From: Otis tarda
Taxonomy: Eukaryota > Chordata > Aves > Otidiformes > Otididae
Reading direction: 5' to 3'
Assembly (NCBI GenBank): GCA_026413225.1
Contig: CM048554.1
Coordinates: 52,597,463-52,661,462, forward strand
DNA length: 64,000 bases
In this document: positions 39,864 through 52,296 of the stretch, piece by piece
How positions within the stretch are numbered: the first letter of the stretch is position 1
Layout of the letters: every line of letters starts with the position of its first letter
Translations under genes and position numbers: made by a program
The notes under the pieces: model-generated
The model's database searches: none
What the model saw: the letters and a program-made list of their open reading frames with translations, nothing else
What the model was told of the DNA's origin: nothing

Positions 39864-42470
39864 TTCAAAAAGGCAGCCCAGACAGAGTATCATGGTGGGC
39901 ATCCAGTGAATCCACTCCTAACTTCTCACTGAGGCAGTGGCACGTTACAGACGTGTAGGCACAAAGCTAAACCAGGGAATAATTATACTGAGGTAACTGG
40001 CCCCAGTATTAGGGCTAAGATAAAAGGGCAGGATTTGGTCTACTGACTCCACAAAAAGGCAAGATTAAGCCTCTGTCAATTTACTACTGCACCTTAAGTA
40101 CCACAGTGCACTAATTATAAGAGAAGATGGACATGGTCAGATACTTTGAAAAACATTTATCTCTCATTTACTCAGACAGATGCCTTTCTGAAATACTGTC
40201 AGTTTACTCACAGTATTTGTCATTTTAAAAGGCAACATTTCCTAATGCCCTTTAAAACACACAGCTAGGCAGCAGTGTCACTACTCTTTCTTCATACACA
40301 AATACAGCTTCTGTGCAAGCCCTAAGATTTTCATACACAGCCAAAACTGCAGGCAGCCAGCTAACACACAGGTCAATGGCACAGAAAAGCTCATCAACAC
40401 AGCTCTTACCTAAGCATTTTTTGGGTAAGTTTGCTTTGGGTTTTGGTTGGGAGTTTTTTTCTGTTTGGGTTTGTTCTTTTTTTCAGTATTGACTTGACAC
40501 ATCCCAGCACAAAGATCAGTGAGCACTTGGCTGCTCAGCTGCTGAGGTGAGACCTGAGATTTTGGAAAGGGACCCACCATCAGTCACAGCCAGGAGGCCT
40601 GACCCAGGTGCTGCACGTGGTGAGAAGGAAGGCTGTAGTGCTGCCACGCTCTGTGCACAGCGACAAGTCAAAGTACGAGCTGCAAGACATCCCCATCGCT
40701 TGGTATGCTGGGGGCCTGGACAGAAAATAACCATGGGGCCCACCCATGGGGATTCAGGAGACAGCTGCCACAGAACCACCATGAGACATCAGGGTGCTCA
40801 GCTCATCCCATCGTCTCTGAAATGCTAATGTTTGCTCATCTTTACCTGAAGAGCAGCAGGCAGGGACCTTCTCTGACCACATATTTGGCCAGTAGCAAGC
40901 CCAATGGCTAACACTGGCTTGGTCTGTGCCCCTCAGAGCAGCTGTATCCCAAACCAGCGCTTAAAAACAAGCAGCACATCAGTATTAATCAAACTCCGGT
41001 CACTTCAATGTGGTTATCACTTTCAAAGCAACACAGTCAGCAAATTAAACAATCTAATCCAGCCAGCCTCCAACACTGCCAACACACACCAGTGAAGACA
41101 GCAGGCTTTGCCCTTGGCTTGGCTTTTGCAAGACCAGCAACATGCTCTTTATTTGCTCTTTTGTGATAACAGGTATCAAATGCTGTGCAGGTGTTAAATC
41201 TGGAGAGAGGGGAAAAAAAGCTGTCCCTCCAAGGTCAGGTAATCCATTGCTCTTCATGCCTGTGGGGAAAAGGTAGCTTGAGTTCAGCCTTGCTCTCCCC
41301 ATGCTTATTCAGCCATACGTTACGTTAATAGGGACCTTGGTATTGTGTGGCTAGTACATGGAGATATTTCATGTTTGCCGCCACGTTGTTGGTATATCAA
41401 CTGGCATTTACGTCTGTTCTGTTCTTCTCCTTTATTGTGATTCATGCTCCATGCTAATTAAACAGCACATGACAAATGCATCATTATTAACAGCAGCTGT
41501 AGAGCTAGCAAATCTTGCAGCAGCCTGAACAGAGGAACCGTACGGTGCTATAGCATCCTCTGGGTGCTGAGACAGGGCTAATGAAGAATGCTGAACTGAG
41601 GCGAGGCCAGGAGGCAAGGCATAAACACCTCTCACCAAGTGCCCATAAAGTCTGAGTAGTCTCAGACCCTCAGCAGTGCAAGATCGCTGTGCACTATGCG
41701 GTAATACCTCAGGTAATACCAAACCCTCACCCAGCCACTTGCGATGTGCCACACCTGTTAGAGAACAGGAGCCTGGCTAAGGCTGTTTCCCTTTCACTCA
41801 GCCTGCCATCATGGAGATCCTCTTTGCCTGCTGGGTATTTTACTTCGCACCAGGATCCTGTTCCACATCTAGTTTCCTAGCCCAGAGGTGCTACCAACAC
41901 AACCTTCCTTTCTAGCCCCAGCCTAACACCCTCCCATCCTCAGCTTTCCCCTCTGGCTCTAGGGCACTGCAGCACAATGATGTGGCTTGCACTGCTGTAC
42001 ACCATGGGGAGATAAAAGCAGATCTGCAGCAGCCTAGAACTAGGCAAAAAAAAAGCCAGAGTGATACCAGATACACTCACTTAGCTTAAACGGCAGCCAA
42101 GAGTTAAAACTCATGTGCATATGCTGTAATGCTATTCTTTCCAGGGGGCAATTGCTCAACAGACTTTTGGAGTCTTATGTAGTTATTGTTTTTTTCTAAG
42201 CATCTTCTTTTATCTCAGTAAAAAATATTGTTGTCAGACAACAGAGCAATGAAAAAGGAATGATGATTTGTGATGATTTGGTGGAAGAATTCTTTAAGAA
42301 TAAGAAGTAGCTGATGCACTTTTACAGCAAAAGCCTGCATTTTTCATCGCTGTTGTCATGGGTTTATTTATACAGAGCAATTCATGTAGAAAACATCCCC
42401 CTAGCACTGGGCAGTCCAGGGCACAGCCACGCTGAAAGTCACAGCCCATAACTGCAAAGTAAGCGTGCAC

Positions 42471-42498
42471 AAAAAAAAAAAAAAAAAAAAAAAAAAAA
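42471..42498. repeat. A28 homopolymer
   Basis: This is a run of 28 adenines. No retrocopied sequence is recognised immediately to its left, and no target duplication is obvious, so I call it a homopolymer rather than a retrotransposed poly(A) tail. Confidence 0.9.
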
Positions 42499-45400
42499 GG
42501 AATAAAATAATGAAAAGGTTTGACCAAAAGACCTTCAGGGGTTTTACGTTCTTAAAGGCTTTTGGGAACAGAGGATGTTCCTGAAGCTCAGGTGACAGCA
42601 TGTGGCAGTGACCCAGCATGTGAAGGGTGTCTCTGGCAAAGAAGGTTAAATCTTGGAAAAGCAGAAAGGTTTCGACTCTTTGCTTAACTAGGAGAAGCTA
42701 GAGATTTTTGTTTTGTTGCTCACAAACATACAATATAAAGGCACTCCCGTTAGATTTAGAGAATTGTTTCATGAGTCAGGCAAGTGTAAGAGGAACAAGC
42801 TCTTAACTTCAGTCTGCTTTAAACTTTTGCTGGTTCATGTGAACATTTTGATACCCAGACCATTTGCAGAACCTTCTTTCTAATGTTTTTTTCCTCTGTA
42901 CGGATAACTATGTGGGACATTTCCATGTTTACCATTTGTGTGAGCTTCAAATGCCAGCCTGGTTTCCCAGCACAGACTCACCTGAACCCGATGAAGGTGA
43001 CCGAGCAGTCACAGCCTGCTCCTGACTACGGCGACTAACCCCAGCAATGGCTTCATCACCAGGCCACATCCCAGCCCTGGAAGAGACTTTCTAAACCCCT
43101 CAGCTAAACAAGCGTAACAGAGACCCACAGAAAGGGAGAAGGAGCCATTTGGATCAGCTTCTACTGCTTCACTCCCAGTCCCACTGCTACACCCCCTGAC
43201 AGCTCCCCATGTCCCACCTGCCCCTGAAGATGCTGGGGATCCCCAGCATTCAGCTAGCTGCCTGCCCTACCCTGCTGCAGGCTCAGCATACCTGCACCTG
43301 AGCTGGTGTGCTGGGGTCATGCGAGGTGGGACAGGGCCTGGCCCTCGGGCCATACCACAGCTGTGTATTTAGCCAGCTCCTGTCCTTAGATATATTAGTT
43401 TTTTGCCCCCTCACCATTTCACCAGGTCTAATCAACGATGCCTGACCTTCATTTCCTGCAGCCGGGCAAGGTCCGCCAGCTCCAGCCCCAGGCACTAACC
43501 TCTGCACCCCATCTGAGGCTGGGCTCCTCTCAGCAGTGGCACACATCACCCTGGTCCTGACTGTCACCCATTCCCACCTGCTCCGTGACTGCTCACAGCA
43601 GACCCCCCAGCACTCGGGTCCAAACCATCCCTGTTCCCCTATCCTTGCCCTCTACAGCCCCACACGCTCATGTCCCGAGTGTCCCCGTGGACACCCATGT
43701 CCGTGGGGTCATGCAGATGCGATGGGCTGCTGACTCTGCTACATGATCAGTACACACTGCATCACCGTGGCTCCAAGCAAGCAGCTGGACTTCTGCTGAA
43801 GCTATCTAAGTATAGGATGGTCCATCTCCGAGCTATTCTGGCCCTCTAGCTGTGAAATCAGCTTTCCATCATGAGTCATCTGATTATTTAGTACCAGGGA
43901 ACAAGCTGGACTAGAGGTGACACCACCCCAAGGACACAGAGATCAATGTTTTGAGACACTCTGCATCTGCACCAAGCTGGTGGTGAGCATCTGAAGCCAG
44001 CCACTGTTTTCACAGAAAATAAACTACAATGCTGCTGGTAATCCTGCAGCATCTTTCCACCATCCCCCTACATCCTCTCAGAAGGATGAGCACAAAGTCC
44101 TGCAATGCACCCTGCAACTCAGCTCCAGGGCAGAGATCACCAAGATGCCTCCCAGGATGGAGGCAGAGGAGGGTAGAGTGGACACAGCGCAGGTGGCCAG
44201 GACCCATCCACAAAGGCTGATCAAGTGCCACAGCAATGAGCCCCAGGGAGCCGTGCACTGCCTCAGCTCCCAGGTTGTGGGAGCCAGTTGTGACCACCTC
44301 ACACACACAGGCTGTGAGCTGATGCTGCAGGAGATGCTTTTGGGGAAGGAGACAATGTCAGTATGCAGAACAATTACCATCTTTGACAAACCTTTGAACA
44401 GAAGGTCAGTCATCATGCTATAGGCAACACAGTATTAATTTGTCCAGCACAAATGGCATTTTTGTTATCTTTATCCCGTGACTCAGCACTTCACATTTTT
44501 CATTTACTGCCATCACAATTGTGACAAGAGCTAATGCAAAAAGGGGGCAGACAGATGTGAGTTCCTCAATAGGGATGATGGAGAAATATGCCAAAGAGCT
44601 GGTACAGCTGGCACAGCACGAGAGCCCTGTGACAGCTGGAAGAGGAATGAGTACAAGTGACGTGCAGCCAAGCAGTGTAAATTCATCATGTGTGCAAGGG
44701 AAATCTCTCTGCGTCTGCCAGCACGAAGTGCGTCAGAGCTTAGACACAGAGCTGAATCTTACGCACGCTGAAGTCAGTGGTGATGCTCCCATGGACCAGG
44801 ACGTGTTCCTTAACGCTCTCTGTAGGTAAGAGTCAGGATCCTCACACGACTTACATAATGAGAAACCAAATTTCACTTACTTGGAAAATAAAATATCATG
44901 AGTTTCAGCAAAACGTTAAAGCAGCTAGGTGATGAACACCGCACTTACAAGGTCAGGCAGCGTTTTACATCACTGAAAGAGCACAGCCCAAGGTACACGA
45001 GGGAAAGCACAGGTCGCTGGGTCTCATGCCCGGGGTCAGAGCTGCTCCACAGCTGTGTGAGTGGAATTCACCCAGGTCAGATGCTGGATGAAGCAGGCAG
45101 CACCGTTGGTTGCCCCAGGCAGAGGAGGAATTGGGTCATACCTGTTGCCGTACAGTACAAAAGGTTAGCACAAGTCTTAACAATTAGACCACGTCAGCTC
45201 AGGTAATTGCTGCTCCTGGTTTGGGCCAGGAGCAATAAGCTACAGCGGGGAAAGGGTCACTTTTATTCCAAGAAGCCCGCCCTCACCTTGGTGCTTTTGC
45301 AGGTCAAGTGTCCTGCCAGCTCAGGCTTCTTCCTAACCTGTCAAAAAGTGACAGCATTCTCAAAACAAAATCAGTAGCTCGCCCGGGTTGCTACAGGCAC

Positions 45401-46159
45401 GATTAAAAGAAACTGATTGACATTTTAATACCCATTGCTCTTGAATCAGTAATAGGGCTGCTGAAAAGATGCCTTGGTCTTAAGCTTCAAAATGTGAGCC
45501 CGTCAGAGCACATTATGGTTCTGGCCTGTATTCAGACTCCAGTTATAAACTAAAATTAATGCAGTTCAGCGTTACTCTGTAGCTTAACCGAGGCAATGAG
45601 CAGGGATGTTTTGTGCTGCAGTGGAGTGTGAAGAATGGGAAGCTGAGTAATTCCTTCTATTCTTTTTATACATAGAGAGAAGGACAAATTCTGACCCTTT
45701 CTACATTGATTTAGACCCAACTTCACTGTCCCAGTGTAAGCTGTCCCAGGAAAATCTACAGGCACACTAAAAAGTGCAAAAAGGCCCACGGGGTGCAGAA
45801 TATCAGTAAACATGTCTGGAAAAGTACCTTCAGAAGGCCCCAGCTGCACCCCGTGTCAGTATGACCGGAATTGGGTTCACCCCAGTTAAGCAAATCCTCC
45901 CCGAGTGAAAGATGAGGTGATGGAAGGCTGCAGCTCCCAGGCTCCCCAAATCCCTGGAGCCCCACCGCAGCAGCAGGTTGTGGGCAGAAGAGCAGTGGTT
46001 GCTGGCAGCATGGTCCCCGTGCCTCGCAGGGATGTCCTGCGGAAGAAACCTTTGATGTTCTCTTGATGACAGCACCCAATTTGCAGAGTATATCGCCACC
46101 AGATACAACGGGGCCAGATTAAATCCTGAGGACTGTACCTGCACACTAGCCTAGGATCA

Positions 46160-46420
46160 GCAATGTACCGCCGAGACTATTAATGACTTTATTCCAGGGC
46201 AAGATAGGTTTCTCAAGGCCAGTTACAATGAGGATCAATTAAATCAATCACAATCAAAATCTAGTCTGCCTTCAAGTGATTTCCAATTAGAATTCAGTAA
46301 CATTATTAAAGGGCTCAGACAGGCAAATTAAAGAGCTACACTGAGGAGGAATTGTTTCCCAGAGGGCTAATTTTCATCATCCTCAGAAATAAAAGCCTCT
46401 AGAAGTTCAGATTTCTCATT
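46160..46420. promoter_or_regulatory. Possible conserved non-coding element rich in homeodomain-type sites
   Basis: Within about 250 bases there are many TAAT/ATTA cores and PBX-like ATCAATCA motifs: TATTAATGAC, GATCAATTAAATCAATCAC, CCAATTAGAATTC, ACATTATTAAAG, CAAATTAAAG and GGCTAATTTTC. These are set in balanced-composition DNA rather than simple AT repeat, a texture typical of vertebrate developmental enhancers. It is followed by an A19 tract (46422-46440). No target gene is visible in the window. Confidence 0.3.
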
Positions 46421-46421
46421 T

Positions 46422-46440
46422 AAAAAAAAAAAAAAAAAAA
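46422..46440. repeat. A19 homopolymer
   Basis: Nineteen adenines follow ATTTCTCATTT. Confidence 0.9.
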
Positions 46441-46949
46441 CCACGAAAAATACATTCTTAGATTAAAAGACTTGCTAACATTATGTCACTATTGAGTTTT
46501 TCCTTTTTGGACACTTTTTTTCCTCCCCAACTGCCTCCAAACTGAAAGGGTAAAATCATGAAGCAATGCCTTCTTCACATCTGAATACCCACGCTTGATC
46601 TGAAGGTTTGATAAAGAAAAGGACATGATGACAGGAAAATATTAATTGCAGCTTTGTTGTACAGTTTGTATTTTCAGCAAGGAAACAAAGAGAGGAAGCC
46701 TACTTCATCATTCAGAGAATCAGGAGCCAGCCTGAAACAGAGTGACGAGCTCGGATTAAGGGAGAAGATTAGAAAGTGGAATTTTGCAAACCAATTTCAA
46801 AAATATAAGAGCAAAGAGGACATGATCCATTTATCCAGTTACTGATCTGAGGAGTAATCACCTCAGTAAGTCCTGGATGTCTCTGCCATACATTCAAAAT
46901 GAATCAAAGGCAAAAGTAGTAGCTTCCCATACCTGGGAGGGGAACTTTT

Positions 46950-47060
46950 AAAAAAATACATATATATTTTATATTAATATATATTAATATATTAATTAAA
47001 TACTATTATAAATTACAATTACATATTAATTTATTATTCTATATAATTTTATGTGCTTAC
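46950..47060. repeat. AT-rich low-complexity island
   Basis: About 110 bases are almost purely A and T, with overlapping TATTAATATA palindromes and several ATTAAT units. It may be an easily melted or nuclear-matrix-associated segment, but this is inference from composition only. Confidence 0.7.
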
Positions 47061-50000
47061 ATATACATATATGACATTAAAATTAGCTGCTCATAAACAG
47101 CAATATTTGCCCAGTCTGAACATTTAATTAAGAGCCTGAAAAAGCCATGTTCTTATATCACATCAGAGACCTCATCACATATGAGAGGCAAGTGATGGAA
47201 AATTCATCTCCAAGAAACTACGGTAAGAAACATCCATCCCTTCCATGCTGGAGGTCAGGTGAAGCCCTAGCATGAGTTAGGGATGTCACAGCTTTTCTCA
47301 TTTTTCTCTGACAAGCACTAGCTTGTACAAATAATCTCTGAACCAAGACTGCTGCAATTTATACTCATGCAAAATAAGGTATTTTTTTTTCAATTTGGTG
47401 GAAGAGCCAGAAAATAAACAAACCTGAAGGAAAGACCCCAACTTACATCACTTCTGACCTAAAATATCATTGCTGTCACCAACCCCTCCCCACTCCTCAC
47501 ACTCACTTGGCTTCAAGTTCAGCATTTTGCTTTCATTCCTCTCCACTCTCACCACCCCATTTCCCCTCCGTCCTTTTTTTTTTTTTTACATTTGTAATTG
47601 CAATTAGTTCAGCTCCTGAACAAAAGCCATTGAGAAACAAGAGTTTTGCTTAAAAGTCTGAAATAAAATGCTTGAACTTTCCCAAGAGAAACTTCACTCA
47701 AACAGCTGGCCACATTTGACTAGCAAAGTCATCTGGCTGACCTGAAATTGCTTTCCACTCCCTCCAGTTTGTTTGGCTTTTTTTTTTTTTCCCCTTGTGT
47801 TTCCACCCCCACCTCACTTTTTTTTTTTTTTTAAATAAATAGCCACACAAAAATGCCACCCAGACATATTTCGGTCCCCATCCCTGGGATGCCAGCAACA
47901 GGCAGCCCAGGGCAAGCGTACGGTCACTCTGTGTTTATTTCCATACCAGGGAACACCTCGCTGTCAGGAACCTCAGCCAGGTTCACACATCCATTGCTGA
48001 AACCCACCGGACACAAGATGTTTTGGAGGCCGTGCCTGTTCCTGAGTACACAATTTGCATTTGAACTGCACTGGAAGCAGAACTGATGAACTGGGCATGT
48101 TTTGAGCAGAAACCATCACAGGCACAGAGCCCACTGCTCTTGCAACTAAACACATTCGTATGTGGCCATGAGAGTGATCGCCTCCTCCCCAGGCTCCCTC
48201 GGCTTCAGCCAGCCCATTATACCTAAAGGCAAAAATACATCAACAGGCTGCAACTGGAAGGAGGAGAAACCTTTATTCCTACATGATCTATGAACTGCAC
48301 CTGAGAGGAGGACATGGATGACTCCACCTGGCACCTTTAACACCTTCACCATCTCCTTTTAATTCTAGCTTTTAAAACATAGTTCTCTTAAAATGGCAGG
48401 ACTCAGTGGTAACCATTGGGAAGCAAAAGAAAATACTAAAGCAGAAAGAGCAAGAAAATAGAATTCAAGAGGTCTAGGTCTACTTTCCAACTGCAGCCTT
48501 GACTGCTGCATGACCACAGAGAAAGCCAACTCCCTCTCCTCCATGGTCCAGCTTCCCCATCTCCCTAGTGGGATGGAAATTACTCTCCATCTCTTAGGGG
48601 TCGGTCTTCCTTCACAGCACATGCTCAGCTGAAGAAAAAAAGGCTAGACTGAAATATTCTTCCACAGCAAACATATTTCATATTAAAATTTTATTTTTCC
48701 AATTAGATTTGACAATTAACCAAATCTGTGCCTTGCTCCTGTGTGGAAACACAAAGAAGCCATATGCAAGGCTGGTTTTTGTTGTTTTGGGGCTTTTTTT
48801 AATGTTTTGTTGTTTGTTTTAAAAGCACCTTAGTTTTCTTTGAGACTGTGCAGGAGCCCAGACATGAGGTCACACCTTGCTGTGCTGCTTCTGCAGTTCT
48901 GTGTAATCTCAACTCTAAATGTTAAACCGGAATGGAAACTGCCCTGCTGGTTTTCACACTGGGCTGCAGGAAACACCTACACTAATGTCATACAACATTG
49001 TTGTCAGCAGAATGAGCAACAACTGCAGCAGCTGCTAATTTCATGCCTCATGCTCTAATTTCACAGGCCAAACATGGCATGGGTGCAGGACAGCCGTAAT
49101 TCCCCGGCACGGCAGCAGCCGGCGTGCTCCACAGCTGCCCTGACCAATGACTACAGTGGGTGCTCATTTATTTCAGCAAAGCATTTGGCTCCATAGCACA
49201 AGACTGAAAAAAAATATATATTATGGACTAAATTAGCACTCGTTTATCTCCACTGACAGCAAAAGGCAACAAACGAATTTGGTAAGACGAAGCAGATGAA
49301 AGAGATATGAATGCCGAGGCAGACAGCACAGGCTCATGTACTTTGTCTCAGAGCTCTTATGTTGATGTCTTCAAAATACAGGCCAAGTTCTTTCTCTAGA
49401 AGTCCATTTCTTTAACATAAAATATGCCTTAAAGCGTAAAACCGTATCTGCGGGCACAAGGTCATAAGCATACAACATATAGAACTATTTTTGAGCATCA
49501 TCATACATGGGATTATGATACTTTCTATGAATAGCAAGTCTGGCAATTACACCTTGTAACACCTTGCTCCAGGCACCAGGTGTGGTTTCTGTTAGAGATG
49601 AGATATTGTATGTGCACATCACAGCTCAAACATCTGGTATGCTGCGCTACAAAACGAAGCTGACAGGTTGGTTGCTTCTCCTTCACGTGTAGTTTGTAGA
49701 TAGCTCTCCAGCAGCTGCCAACTATGACAGTTGTTTTTTCCTATAGCATTTTGCTTGGAGGAGAGGGAACGGTGTTTATCCTGCAGTGCCTGGCACCCTG
49801 AAACTGTGATTCTCAAACACAAGCAACAATGCTGCTGTAGTACAGTTGCATGCAAGCAACCCAAAGTCATGGATGTTCTGCTACTTCGAGAGAAGTCAAA
49901 ATTAATTCGGTGAAGCCAAAGCATCCTCCACTCATGTAAAACAAACCAGTGTAAGCCAGAATACCTTTTTGAAGGTAAGAGGATCCCTCTGTGAAGGATG

Positions 50001-51400
50001 GGTTTAGTTTCAACTCCCAAGTCCAGACATACTTGCTCACCTCAGCAAGCCATTTCTTTCAATTATTTCTCCTTCCTGGATGACATTGTTCTCTTCCTGA
50101 CAAGCCTCACACAGGAGCAGTTTGTAACTCCCAGTTGCTCCCAGTGGGTGTTTGCAGAGGTGCTGCAGAGCTGCAACACTGGAATGCTGTGAAAGTCCAA
50201 AAAAAAGGAGTTTCCTCAAGAAGCCCTCATTGCAGGGGCTGGAAAAGATCTGTGGAAATTACAATGGGTAGTAGGGGGAGAGGGGCAATATTTCTGCAGC
50301 CAGTGAAATAGCTTGGAGCAGAAGGGGGCTGGTACATATGATGAGCCACTGCTGGGGCATCAGACTTTTGCAGAAGAGACACTATTTCCCAAATCACTGC
50401 CACCCAGCTTACCAAGACAGATCCAGCAGCCAACAGGTGGAGCAGCACCAGCCAACAAGGATTTATCCTCTATTTGGCACCTGCCTCAGGAAAACGCTTA
50501 GGGCAGCCAGCACACATGGCCTTGTCATACGCAACTCTGCAACGCCCAGCTCTGCCCTGGTGCCCTTCTCACCACCAAATTCTTCTTGCTAGCATTTGGA
50601 GAGAGGCGGGAGGGTGCAAAGCAGCTAAGGCTTGGACAGAGCACAGGTAACAGTGTTCAGAAGGACACGTCAGCAGAAGAGGCTGTGAACAGACCGGGTT
50701 AAAATTGCAGTAGTGCCCTGGAGAACAAAGCAGTTGCGGTTAGGCAAAAGGTGTGTCACAAGGATAGCCAAGAGTCAGGCGCATTCCTTCTCATCTCCAG
50801 TCTGTCACACACGCTGCTCTGCTCACTGGCACCCAGCATTTGCTACAGGTCAGTTCCCTTTGTATGGGGATTGATACACAGTGAAATTTCTAGGAGCACC
50901 AAGTCTCCAAGACTGTGAGCTAGAGCCATGACTTGAAGGGGATGCGCAAATGCCACAGAGCCCCAAGGAGCTGGGTTTCACCTGATGAGCAAAGCGTGCA
51001 GTGAGAAAAATTACGGTTTTGCATAGGCTTTCACTTGATGCTTCTCACTGCTGCACTTGAGCGGCTCTCACATATACACAGAGATCCTCTTTGCAAAACG
51101 CTCCACAAAGAAACAAAAAGATCACCAACTAAGAGATGTATTCACTCCCTTCTCAGAGAGTACCAGGGGACAACTAAAGAATATAAATCAGACACTCATG
51201 GCACAGCAGCAGGTGACCTCCTTCTGAGGAAACTGCCTGACAATCAGTGTGCAAGGAGGATGGCTGCAGGGGACAGCAAGCTGCAGGAGACTGGGGCTGC
51301 ATAAGGACCTTTAGCCTTGCCTTGCCACCCTGCCCTGCCTACATCTTGCCCTCGCTCTGACCTCATGGTGCTGCTCCTACGAGATACCCAAAATTCACCA
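47061..51400. other. Non-coding stretch, no gene recognised
   Basis: Three T-tracts lie at 47575-47588, 47780-47792 and 47819-47832 within pyrimidine-rich DNA. No exon with a known domain is seen. The longest frame here is 133 codons (49619-50020, minus) with no recognisable family. Confidence 0.5.
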
Positions 51401-51495
51401 GGACATGGTCCTGGGCAACCTGCTCTAGGTGAGCTTGCTTGAGCAGATGCTGGACCAGATGACCTCCACAGGTCCCTTCCAACCTCCAGTTCTCC
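51401..51495 (+). mobile_element. CR1 LINE, 3' end fragment (different subfamily)
   Basis: Plus-strand CR1 terminal sequence: GGGCAACCTGCTCTAGGTG, then TGCTTGAGCAG, then GGACCAGATGACCTCCA and GGTCCCTTCCAACCTCC. This is the common CR1 tail that differs from the ATCATCAAGTCCAACC type seen at 9.2, 23.4 and 38.2 kb, so it is a separate insertion of another subfamily. The terminal 8-bp units have decayed. It lies about 240 bp beyond the last recognisable exon of the RhoGAP pseudogene, in the region where a next exon could have been. Confidence 0.88.
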
Positions 51496-51732
51496 ATCAT
51501 GAACTCCACCAGCACACATCAAACCCTTGGTCTCAACCCAGCTGCCTGAAAAAGGACCAAGCAGCCTCTCCCACTCCTGACCCTTGCCTCTACGCAGAAG
51601 GCTGAGGCTGTGGGGCTGCTCTTTCAGGCAGCCACCCCGCCGGCATTTGCTCAAGAGAGGAGGCTGCCAGAAACCTCGGAGCAGCCAAGCCAGGGCCAGG
51701 AAGGCTGCAGCCAGCTGCTCAATCCAGTGTAC

Positions 51733-51954
51733 CTTCTCAGTCACCTCCAGCATGGCCTCCAGCAGGAGCAGGTCCTCACTGGCTGGGCTCACCAAGCTTG
51801 GCCCAACGCAGACGGCCAGGTTGCTGCAGCTCATCCTGCTGGGGGGCACATTGTGGCTGATATGCTGGAGGAGGGACAGCGGCTGCTATGCTGGAGGAGG
51901 GACAGCAGCTGCTTGAGGACAAGGACATTGGCCACAGGCAACTTCTCGGCCACC
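51733..51954 (-). pseudogene. RhoGAP pseudogene, exon block C (NLAVCVGP box)
   Basis: Starting in the phase set by block B, it reads VAEKLPVANVLVLKQLLSLL then QH. It then meets the second unit of a 26-bp tandem duplication, which shifts the frame and reaches TGA at 51831-51833. Beyond the duplication another frame resumes the domain with PPSRMSCSNLAVCVGPSLV, SPASEDLLLLEAMLEVTEK, ending at AAG before GTACAC, a usable donor. Ignoring the duplication, the block is a clean family match including the conserved Asn of NLAV. Confidence 0.82.
51861..51912. repeat. 26-bp tandem duplication inside pseudo-exon C
   Basis: Two adjacent 26-base units (51861-51886 and 51887-51912) differ at one position (G to A at unit base 21). 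Since 26 is not a multiple of three, it breaks the reading frame. The single difference suggests it is not extremely old. Confidence 0.95.
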
Positions 51955-52111
51955 CTGAGGGAACAGGAACACAAGCAGATGTTGCCTGCAGCCATCCCCT
52001 AGGCTTGCCCAAGGCAGGTGGGAGGCAGCAGCTGTGTTGCGCAGCTTTCCAGGTGCTCTCAGCCAGCGCTCAGGGCTCCTGCTCAACAGGCAGGCTGCTG
52101 CCCACATGTAT
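51955..52111 (-). other. Probable 157-bp intron with damaged donor
   Basis: The 3' end is a good acceptor on the minus strand: TTGTGTTCCTGTTCCCTCAG before GGTGGCCGAG. The 5' end reads ATACATG instead of GTxxxx. The phase works only if the exon ends at GC, giving the family-like KAVAEKLP across the junction. A fallback GT lies a few bases inside (within ATACATGTGGG), and would add residues but keep the frame. Confidence 0.65.
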
Positions 52112-52212
52112 GCTTTCAGCTTGGAGATCTTCTCCTCCTTGCTGCTCTTCTGCATCGCTGCCATCCAGTCCTCGTAGATGAGCAGCTTGGTGGGGATGCT
52201 CTGGAGGAGGTC
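52112..52212 (-). pseudogene. RhoGAP pseudogene, exon block B
   Basis: This block has 33 codons plus two bases: DLLQSIPTKLL, then IYEDWMAAMQKSS, then KEEKISKLK and the first two bases of a codon (GC) completed to Ala by block C. Relatives have about three more residues between KLL and the YEDW-type motif, so a small in-frame deletion is likely. The base pair after GC is AT where a GT donor is needed (52111-52110). A CG to CA change, again at a CpG, would explain it. Confidence 0.78.
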
Positions 52213-52296
52213 CTGCAATGCCAAGAGCTCCAGGTGAGCTTCTGAACACTCCAGGCCAGCCAGGAGCTCTTCCAGTTGCAGGTCAGAAAGGCACAC
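52213..52296 (-). other. Probable 84-bp intron of the RhoGAP pseudogene
   Basis: On the minus strand it starts GTGTGCC after ...TTGAAG and ends TTGGCATTGCAG before GACCTCCTCC, so it has proper GT and AG ends. It interrupts the domain exactly between VILK and DLLQSIP, where RhoGAP relatives run on without an insert. Its length is a multiple of three and it holds no stop, so a naive translation reads through it and adds 28 foreign residues. Confidence 0.75.

Larger units (their letters stand above)
38386..46159. other. Non-coding stretch, no gene recognised
   Basis: No exon with a known domain and no clear mobile element is seen. Visible items are a 15-bp tandem (39836-39863), a 28-base A-tract (42471-42498), GC-richer DNA at 43.0-44.3 kb whose frames give no recognisable protein, a small inverted repeat at 45214-45235, and a weak old-repeat resemblance at 45681-45740 (CAAATTCTGACCC ... 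CCCAGTGTAAG). Confidence 0.5.

Noticed and set aside
42471-42498. A28 tract as the tail of a processed retrogene
   Set aside because: No recognisable mRNA-derived sequence precedes it and no target duplication is obvious.
43250-44310. GC-richer stretch as coding exons
   Set aside because: Frames on both strands give proline- and serine-rich translations without any family motif, and I could not pair convincing splice sites.
45214-45235. GCTCCTGG/CCAGGAGC hairpin as a microRNA or terminator
   Set aside because: The stem is only eight base pairs with a six-base loop, too short for a microRNA precursor. There is no transcript context.
51244-51849. A 201-codon minus-strand frame as an intact gene
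   Set aside because: Only its first 35 or so residues belong to the RhoGAP exon. It then runs past the splice donor into intron and antisense CR1 sequence.
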